Positions 54,846 through 64,000 of a stretch of DNA of 64,000 nt are shown one piece after another. Below the pieces are notes generated by a model. The model did not search any database, had not been told where the DNA came from, and worked only from the letters and a program-made list of their open reading frames with translations. The position numbers and the translations under genes were made by a program. This DNA is from Variovorax sp. IB41. Its GTDB lineage: Bacteria; Pseudomonadota; Gammaproteobacteria; Burkholderiales; Burkholderiaceae_C. The stretch's first letter is position 1. The number at the start of each line of letters is the position of its first letter. The stretch covers positions 124,001 through 188,000 of the forward strand of contig NZ_JAEFCB010000003.1 of assembly GCF_016405905.1 (NCBI RefSeq), read 5' to 3'.

Positions 54846-55133
54846 GATGGTTCCAGATTCCCTGATTTCCGCATGCGAAAAGCGCGCGGGCGCTGGGGAG
54901 CGTGTTTCGGATGGCCCCCGAAAGACGCAATGAGGTTTTCAGGGAAACCCGCAATTATCGCAAACATTCGGCCGGGGAACAATCTTCGACTGGATTTGCG
55001 GGCCTTTCGCAGCCGTCCACAGCGTGTGGATAAGGTTTTGACAAGTTAGAATGCCCGGCGCCTTCCAGCAGAGAATATCCACAATACCTATACCAAGAAA
55101 TGCCCGAGGGATTCACCACTTTTCAAAGCGCCC
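54846..55133. promoter_or_regulatory. rpmH-dnaA intergenic region, probable oriC and dnaA promoter
   Basis: 288 bases between the divergent rpmH and dnaA genes, less GC-rich than its surroundings. It holds a perfect DnaA box, TTATCCACA, on the minus strand at 55025-55033, and a one-mismatch box, ATATCCACA, at 55075-55083. TTGACA at 55038-55043 and TAGAAT at 55047-55052 are promoter-like but badly spaced for each other. Two boxes are enough for DnaA autoregulation but few for a full origin, so the origin may extend elsewhere. Confidence 0.55.
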
Positions 55134-56513
<1,380 letters not shown>

Positions 56514-56602
56514 AGCCGGATGCCATCAAAAATGCCCCTCGCGACAGCGGAGAATGGCGTCTTACAAGCTGATTCAAAGAGATAAGAGAAGAGGAAGAAG
56601 AC

Positions 56603-57709
56603 ATGATCGTTTTGAAGGCAACCCAAGACAAGGTTCTTGCAGCGCTGCAGTCGGTGTCGGGCATCGTCGAGCGGCGCCACACGCTGCCGATCCTGGCGAA
56701 CGTGCTGATCCGCAAGACCGGCGGCCAGCTGCAGCTGACCACCAGCGACCTCGAGATCCAGATCCGCACCACGGCCGAGCTGGGCGGTGACGAAGGCAAC
56801 TTCACCACCACCATCGGCGCGCGCAAGCTCATCGACATCCTGCGCACCATGCCCGCCGACCAGACCGTGAGCCTGGAATCGAGCGCGAGCAAGCTGGTGC
56901 TCAAGGGCGGCAAGAGCCGCTTCACGCTGCAGTCGCTGCCCGCCGAAGACTTTCCGCTGGTGCAGGAAGCGGCCAATTTCGGCCCCGTGTTCAGCGTGCC
57001 GCAAAAGACGCTGAAGGACCTGCTCTCGCAGGTCTCGTTCGCGATGGCGGTGCATGACATCCGCTATTACCTGAACGGCATCCTCTTCGTGGCCGAAGGC
57101 AAGCAGCTGAGCCTGGTGGCCACCGACGGTCACCGCCTGGCGTTCTCCTCGGCCATGCTGGACGTCGAAGTGCCGCGGCAAGAGGTGATCCTTCCGCGCA
57201 AGACGGTGCTGGAGATGCAGCGCCTCCTGTCCGACGCCGAAGGCGCCATCGAGATGCAGTTCGCCAACAACCAGGCCAAGTTCAGCTTCGGCGGCATGGA
57301 GTTCGTCACCAAGCTGGTCGAGGGCAAGTTCCCCGACTACAACCGCGTGATCCCCAAGAACCACAAGAACACCGTCACGCTCGGCCGCGCGCCGCTCTTG
57401 GCCAGCCTGCAGCGCACCGCCATCCTGACCAGCGAGAAGTTCAAGGGCGTGCGCCTGAACATCGAGCCGGGCACGCTGCGCATCGCATCGAACAACGCCG
57501 AGCAGGAAGAAGCCCAGGACGAACTCGACATCGACTACGGCGGCGACGCCATCGAAATCGGCTTCAACGTCACCTACCTGATCGACGCGCTGTCCAACAT
57601 GGACCAGGACATGGTCAAGCTGGACTTGGCCGACTCCAACAGCTCGGCCTTGTTAACCATCCCCGAGAACGCATCTTTCAAGTACGTCGTGATGCCGATG
57701 CGTATCTAG
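56603..57709 (+). CDS. dnaN: DNA polymerase III beta sliding clamp
   Basis: A 368-residue ring-forming processivity clamp. Three similar domains; diagnostic stretches are RRHTLPILANVLI near the N-terminus, ATDGHRLAFSSAMLDVE in the middle, and the C-terminal KYVVMPMRI. GAGGAAGAAG precedes the ATG at 56603. A hairpin pair follows the stop codon, between dnaN and gyrB. Confidence 0.98.
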   Translation: MIVLKATQDKVLAALQSVSGIVERRHTLPILANVLIRKTGGQLQLTTSDLEIQIRTTAELGGDEGNFTTTIGARKLIDILRTMPADQTVSLESSASKLVLKGGKSRFTLQSLPAEDFPLVQEAANFGPVFSVPQKTLKDLLSQVSFAMAVHDIRYYLNGILFVAEGKQLSLVATDGHRLAFSSAMLDVEVPRQEVILPRKTVLEMQRLLSDAEGAIEMQFANNQAKFSFGGMEFVTKLVEGKFPDYNRVIPKNHKNTVTLGRAPLLASLQRTAILTSEKFKGVRLNIEPGTLRIASNNAEQEEAQDELDIDYGGDAIEIGFNVTYLIDALSNMDQDMVKLDLADSNSSALLTIPENASFKYVVMPMRI

Positions 57710-57721
57710 CAGACAGACCAC

Positions 57722-57769
57722 AAAGCGCCTTGCGCACACAACCCGCGGCCCTCCGCGGGTTTGCGCTTT
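57722..57769 (+). terminator. Nested hairpin between dnaN and gyrB
   Basis: AACCCGCGG, loop CCCT, CCGCGGGTT (57740-57748 and 57753-57761) inside an outer stem AAAGCGC/GCGCTTT (57722-57728 and 57763-57769), ending in CTTTC. It is strong but lacks a long T-tract. It may act as an attenuator between the two genes. Confidence 0.65.
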
Positions 57770-57787
57770 CAAGAGGCGGCGAATTGA

Positions 57788-60466
<2,679 letters not shown>

Positions 60467-60489
60467 GCGGAGCGCGTAATTTCCGAAAT

Positions 60490-60530
60490 GATTGCCGCAA
60501 TTCCTGAGGGGATTGCGGCAATTTTTATTG
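60490..60530 (+). terminator. Terminator after gyrB
   Basis: ATTGCCGCAAT (60491-60501), 10-base loop, ATTGCGGCAAT (60512-60522), then TTTTATT: a perfect 11-bp stem with a T-rich tail, 24 bases past the gyrB stop. Confidence 0.9.
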
Positions 60531-61374
60531 CGCCGACGCAATAGGCCGGAATTTACCGAAAATACCTTCACCGAATTATCAATTCCTGGCGCAGGAATTG
60601 AATGACGTGCGTTGGAAAATTCCATAGCCCGAGGCGTTCAAATGCCTGCGCCGTGGCGTCTTGACGGGATGATCTCTCGGCTTTCAACCGGCGGGAGAGC
60701 CAGAAATTTCTCCGGCCTTCCTGGGCTGAAGCCGCATAAACAGGGGCTTCCGGGCGATCACTGGCTGGCTTATTTATCAGCCGTATATTCTTCTTCCCCC
60801 TGACTTCTAAAGCAAAAAAATCCGGGGGAGTTCTAATTAAATTGCCTATTCAATTGCTTCGCTCTTGCACCGCGCTATTGGCGGCCTAGCCAAAACCGCC
60901 GGTCCCGCGCTGCCTTTCTTTCGCTCCGCAAGCGATCCTGCGAATTCAAATCCTGCGGCCGCCGCGCGGCGACATCGAGCCTTCTGACGTATTCATCTAG
61001 CTGGCTGCATCCGGCTATTGCGCTGTTGGTGTTGCTGCTCGACGATGACAACTCGTGAGACATGGCTTTTCGTGTTCATCGAGGCATGAATAAAGGCACG
61101 CGGACGCGAGCCGGCGCGCGGCCATGCACCGCCGTAGGCCCGGCCCATGCACCCCCGCGGACCGCCCTCCAGACCGTCGCACATCAGGGTTTCCGTGAGG
61201 TAGGTAGCCGAAACGGGCCGCGATGCCCGTCACACAGCCGTCATCAGCTATTAAAACAATAGCGTTCAACTCGAATTCGAGGATCGTTCCTCGTAAACGC
61301 TATATCTAGCCCGACTCTTGCTAAGCAAAATCCTCGACGGATTTCACGTCATGCAAGATCGAGGACAACAAGCA
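60531..61374. other. Non-coding, lower-GC region behind gyrB
   Basis: About 0.84 kb with no convincing gene. It is visibly less GC-rich than the rest (runs such as TTCTAATTAAATT). It contains small palindromes: ATTGCG-CCGA-CGCAAT (60526-60541), CAATTCCTG-GCG-CAGGAATTG (60580-60600) and GCTATT-N5-AATAGC (61247-61263). An open frame on the minus strand at 60875-61063 is listed separately as doubtful. The region could hold decayed genes or a small RNA; no mobile-element ends are visible. Confidence 0.6.
60875..61063 (-). CDS. Doubtful small open frame, possible gene remnant
   Basis: 62 codons from an ATG at 61063. The C-terminal half (CSQLDEYVRRLDVAARRPQD, then QDRLRSERKAARDRRF) has the charged, helical look of a real exported helper protein, while the first 18 residues are low-complexity Ser/Asn. 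There is no ribosome site or signal peptide. It may be the 3' end of a gene whose front has been lost. No family recognised. Confidence 0.25.
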   Translation of the reverse strand: MSHELSSSSSNTNSAIAGCSQLDEYVRRLDVAARRPQDLNSQDRLRSERKAARDRRFWLGRQ

Positions 61375-61899
61375 ATGAACCCTACGCGTCTCCGGCGGCC
61401 CCTGGCCGCTTTGGTACTGGGCGGTACAGCAGCATTCCTCGGCGCCGTTTTGCCGGCCCACGCTTTCTCGAACCCGCCCATCCAGGTGGCGCAGGGCATC
61501 GAGTACATGTGCGGCGGCGCAGTCAAGGGCGAGGCCGAGTTCATGGAAATGGTGGCGCCGCGCTGGGCCGCGACGATCGAGCTGGGCGTGAGCGATGGCA
61601 AGGGCGCGCAGCTGGCCGGCTTTCCGGCCAAGGCCTCGGTGCAGATCCGCCAGAAGTACACCGGCCAGGCAGTGATGGACGTGGAAACGCGCGCGCCCTA
61701 CATGCTGGCGCGCCTGAACCCCGGCGCCTACGACGTGAACGTGACGCTGGGCGGGCTCACGCTCACCCAGTCGCTGATCGTGATTGCCGGCGCGCCGGCC
61801 CGCGCGTCGTTCCTCTGGCCGTCGAACTTCGACATGGCCTCGGTCACGCCGCCGATGCCGCAGACGCAGGCGCTGGCGCAGACTTCCGCCGCCCGCTGA
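61375..61899 (+). CDS. Exported protein of unknown function, paralogue 1
   Basis: A 174-residue protein with a Sec signal peptide (start MNPTRLRRPLAALVLGG; cleavage near AHA-FS). The mature part is about 145 residues, probably a beta-sandwich. It opens with NPPIQVAQGIEYMCGG, and has APRWAATIEL and YMLARLNPGAYDVNVTLGG, the last resembling carboxypeptidase-regulatory or other Ig-like domains. It is clearly homologous to the next gene. The ATG at 61375 follows GAGGACAAC at suitable distance; earlier in-frame starts (61318, 61351) only extend the leader. Function unknown. Confidence 0.82.
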   Translation: MNPTRLRRPLAALVLGGTAAFLGAVLPAHAFSNPPIQVAQGIEYMCGGAVKGEAEFMEMVAPRWAATIELGVSDGKGAQLAGFPAKASVQIRQKYTGQAVMDVETRAPYMLARLNPGAYDVNVTLGGLTLTQSLIVIAGAPARASFLWPSNFDMASVTPPMPQTQALAQTSAAR

Positions 61900-62020
61900 G
61901 CATTCATCGGCAAGAGCACCACGGCCGCATGCGTGGCCTGTGGTCAGCCTTTTCTAAGTCGTGCGCCGCACATTCGCGATGTGGCTTCTCGCCACCACGA
62001 CCAGGAAAGGATTCAAGACC

Positions 62021-62515
62021 ATGACCTCCCGTTTTTCTTCTTCACCGGGCACGCGGCCGCTGGCGGCCGCCCTGTTGTGCGGCGCCGTCCTGCTGGGGGC
62101 GTTTTCGACGGCCCAGGCGGCGGTGAATCCGCCGATCTACATGACGCACGGCGTCGAATACATGAGCGGCGGCATCGGTAGCGATGAAGCGCAGCTGATG
62201 GAGACGGTCTCGCCGCGCTGGCCCGCCACGTTCGAATTCGCGGTCAAGGACCACAAGGGCAGCGCCGACTTCGCCGCCGGCGTGCACGTCACGGTGCGCG
62301 ACAGCAGCGGCACCGCGCTGCTGGAGAACGTGGTCTCGGGCGGCCCGTTCATGGTGGCGCGGCTGGAGCCGGGCAACTACGAAGTCGAAGCGCGCATCGG
62401 CAGCCAGGTGCTCAAGCAGCCGCTGCATGTGCTGCAGGGCGCGGCCGCGAAGGCCGTCTTCGAATGGCCGGCGGGCACCGACATGGCCTCGGCCGGCACG
62501 CGCACGGTGCAGTGA
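62021..62515 (+). CDS. Exported protein of unknown function, paralogue 2
   Basis: A 164-residue protein with a signal peptide (hydrophobic PLAAALLCGAVLLGAF, cleavage near AQA-AV). It parallels the preceding gene along its whole length: NPPIYMTHGVEYMSGG, SPRWPATFEF, PFMVARLEPGNYEVEARIGS and the end FEWPAGTDMASA. The pair clearly arose by tandem duplication and then diverged. AGGAAAGG lies 10 bases before the ATG at 62021. The 121-base gap between the paralogues holds no terminator, so they are probably cotranscribed. Likely periplasmic. Confidence 0.82.
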   Translation: MTSRFSSSPGTRPLAAALLCGAVLLGAFSTAQAAVNPPIYMTHGVEYMSGGIGSDEAQLMETVSPRWPATFEFAVKDHKGSADFAAGVHVTVRDSSGTALLENVVSGGPFMVARLEPGNYEVEARIGSQVLKQPLHVLQGAAAKAVFEWPAGTDMASAGTRTVQ

Positions 62516-62570
62516 CGCGGCGGCGCCGGCGGACGGCACAGTTCGCCGAGGCCCGTCCGGCGGCGAAATT

Positions 62571-62632
62571 TTGACGATCGTCAACCCGCAGCGCCCGCTA
62601 TCCGGGCGCCGTGCGCTATAGAAAAAATAGCG
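62571..62632. repeat. Cluster of three short palindromes
   Basis: TTGACGATCGTCAA (62571-62584) is a perfect 14-base palindrome. GCGCCCG-N5-CGGGCGC (62591-62609) is a strong hairpin. CGCTAT-N7-ATAGCG (62614-62632) is a third. They lie 56 bases after the stop of the second exported paralogue and before the phosphoesterase gene. Together they may end transcription or bind a protein. Confidence 0.6.
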
Positions 62633-62696
62633 ACGGCAACGCCTTCGGGCGTCTTGAATGCGCGGCATGCGCCTTGCAGGTGGTGTATCCCGGGCA

Positions 62697-63920
62697 ATGC
62701 CCGAACCCATTGCCCCGATGCCGATCCGCCCCCTGAGCGCCCTGACCGCGCTGCTGCACGTCTACATCGCGCTGCGCCTCGTGCCCGCGCTGGCCATGCT
62801 CACGCCGGCGTGGCCGCTGGCGCTGGCGCTGGTGCTGCTGGCGCTGCTGGTGGTGTCGGCGCTCACGATCCCGTTGCCTTTCGTCTCGCGCCGCATCGCG
62901 CCCAACGCATCGGTGGGCGAGGTGCTCAAGTGGGTCGGGCTCATCAGCATGGGCTGGTTCTCCTCGATGTTCGTGCTGACGCTGCTGCGCGATGCCGGCC
63001 TGCTGCTCACCTGGCTCGCGAGCGCGCTGGGCGTGGCAGAGGTGCGCTGGAATGCGCTCTTGCCGTGGAGCGCGCTGGCGGTGCTGGTGATGGCCACGGG
63101 CACGTCGCTGGTGGGCTTCATCAACGCGCGCCGCACGGCGGGCGTCAAGCGCGTGGAGGTGCCGATCCGCGGGCTGCCGACGGCGCTGGAGGGCTTCACG
63201 ATCGCGCAGCTGAGCGACATCCACGTCGGGCCGACGATCCGCAGCGCCTACATCCAGCGCATCGTCGACGCGGTGAACCGGCTGGGCGCCGACGCCATCG
63301 CGATCACCGGCGACCTCGTGGACGGCACGGTGCCCGAACTGCGCGAACACATCGCGCCGCTCGCCGGCCTGCGCGCGCGCCACGGCACTTTCGTGGTCAC
63401 GGGCAACCACGAGTACTACGCGGGCGCGCATGCCTGGATCGACGAGCTGCGCCGGCTCGGGCTGAAGGTGCTGCTCAACGAGCACGTGGTGCTGCAGACG
63501 CGCAACGTGCGCGGCGCGCAGACCGATGAGGAACTCTTCGAAAGCGCCCTGGTGCTGGCCGGCGTGACCGACTTCACCGCCGGGCACTTCGACGCGGCGC
63601 ATGCGAGCGATCCGCACCTGGCGCTGTTCGATGCGCCGCCGCTGGTGCACACGCGCGTGCTGCTGGCGCACCAGCCGCGCAGCGCGACGGTGGCGGCCGC
63701 GGCGGGCTACCAGCTGCAGCTGTCGGGCCACACGCATGGCGGCCAGTTCTTTCCGTGGAACCTGTTCGTGCCGATGCAGCAGCCTTTCACGGCGGGCCTG
63801 CACCGGCTGCACGACATGTGGATCTACGTGAGCCGGGGCACCGGCTACTGGGGACCGCCGAAGCGCTTCGGTGCGCCTTCGGAAATCACGCTGCTGACGC
63901 TGGTGCCCGCGCGGCCCTGA
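62697..63920 (+). CDS. Membrane-anchored metallophosphoesterase
   Basis: About 407 residues. Four hydrophobic helices in the N-terminal 150 residues lead to a calcineurin-like phosphoesterase domain with its metal ligands in order: LSDIHVG, ITGDLVDG, VTGNHEYY, LLAHQPRS and SGHTHGGQFFP. This is the YaeI/YkuE-like membrane group, whose members are cytoplasmic-face or exported phosphodiesterases. The start is uncertain: ATGs at 62658, 62667, 62697 and 62718 are in frame, none with a good ribosome site. Substrate unknown. Confidence 0.88.
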   Translation: MPEPIAPMPIRPLSALTALLHVYIALRLVPALAMLTPAWPLALALVLLALLVVSALTIPLPFVSRRIAPNASVGEVLKWVGLISMGWFSSMFVLTLLRDAGLLLTWLASALGVAEVRWNALLPWSALAVLVMATGTSLVGFINARRTAGVKRVEVPIRGLPTALEGFTIAQLSDIHVGPTIRSAYIQRIVDAVNRLGADAIAITGDLVDGTVPELREHIAPLAGLRARHGTFVVTGNHEYYAGAHAWIDELRRLGLKVLLNEHVVLQTRNVRGAQTDEELFESALVLAGVTDFTAGHFDAAHASDPHLALFDAPPLVHTRVLLAHQPRSATVAAAAGYQLQLSGHTHGGQFFPWNLFVPMQQPFTAGLHRLHDMWIYVSRGTGYWGPPKRFGAPSEITLLTLVPARP

Positions 63921-63942
63921 CGGCGCCGCGCTTCTTTTCTCT

Positions 63943-64000
63943 TCAGGATTGCAGTTCGGCCAGTCGCCGCGCGTTCGACGTGGCCGCGGCGTGAATGGGC
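63943..64000 (-). CDS. C-terminal end of a leftward gene cut by the window edge
   Basis: On the minus strand an open frame enters from the window edge and stops at 63943-63945. The last residues read HAAATSNARRLAELQS. It lies 22 bases past the phosphoesterase stop in a convergent position, so a gene end is plausible, but 18 codons are too few to name it. Confidence 0.35.
   Translation of the reverse strand, partial: PIHAAATSNARRLAELQS

Noticed and set aside
54955..54963. TTATCGCAA as a third DnaA box
   Set aside because: Three mismatches from TTATCCACA, including core positions.
60612..60803. Plus-strand frame of 63 codons in the post-gyrB region
   Set aside because: No ribosome site, no recognisable segment and codon use unlike genes here.

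Overview
This is a GC-rich chromosomal window from a beta-proteobacterium, most likely of the order Burkholderiales and probably a Variovorax-like member of the Comamonadaceae. The evidence is gene content and order: rpmH-rnpA-yidD-yidC-mnmE beside dnaA-dnaN-gyrB, metX-metW, surA-rsmA, and kdsD-kdsC-lptC. About 90-bp intergenic repeats that I associate with this family, and the codon bias, agree. The genus is an inference from memory of such genomes, not a database result. I see no rRNA, tRNA, CRISPR array, prophage or intact insertion sequence.

Layout. At 1-4.2 kb are an aminopeptidase P fragment, a LysR regulator divergent from an aldo/keto reductase, and an exported phytase-like esterase. 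From 20.9 down to 4.2 kb ten genes all read leftward: SPFH-SHOCT protein, DUF4178 zinc-ribbon protein, DUF350 protein, membrane-fused spermidine synthase, Tat-exported flavin amine oxidase, saccharopine-dehydrogenase-like protein, DoxX-like protein and DUF2269 protein, then a giant alpha-2-macroglobulin and PbpC. From the DUF350 gene to the DUF2269 gene they are tightly packed, with four 4-base stop/start overlaps. This run is the least described part of the window: its content suggests an envelope or membrane-stress function linked to polyamine chemistry.

At 21-24.7 kb are malic enzyme MaeB and a barnase/barstar pair with a possible third small gene. At 24.7-31.7 kb are outer-membrane and ribosome maintenance genes: rsmA, surA and lptD leftward, amgK and rsmE rightward. 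At 31.8-40.4 kb are peptidases, an MFS carrier, a lipase-like hydrolase, a bactofilin and an ion channel. At 40.4-43.4 kb lie metW-metX behind a SAM-II riboswitch with a terminator, and a GDT1-type Mn2+ exporter behind a yybP-ykoY riboswitch. At 43.4-49 kb are an RRM protein, an SDR, lptC-kdsC-kdsD and a Kef-type antiporter.

At 49-60.5 kb is the replication-origin neighbourhood: mnmE, yidC, yidD, rnpA and rpmH leftward, then a presumptive oriC/dnaA promoter region, then dnaA, dnaN and gyrB rightward. Behind gyrB is about 0.9 kb of hairpin-rich sequence of lower GC, then two tandem exported paralogues of unknown function and a membrane metallophosphoesterase. A fragment of a leftward gene closes the window.

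Dispersed repeats recur throughout: a roughly 90-bp mosaic element in at least three well-preserved and three more diverged or truncated copies, one read in frame inside pbpC; one large inverted repeat; and two small GCTAT...ATAGC hairpins.
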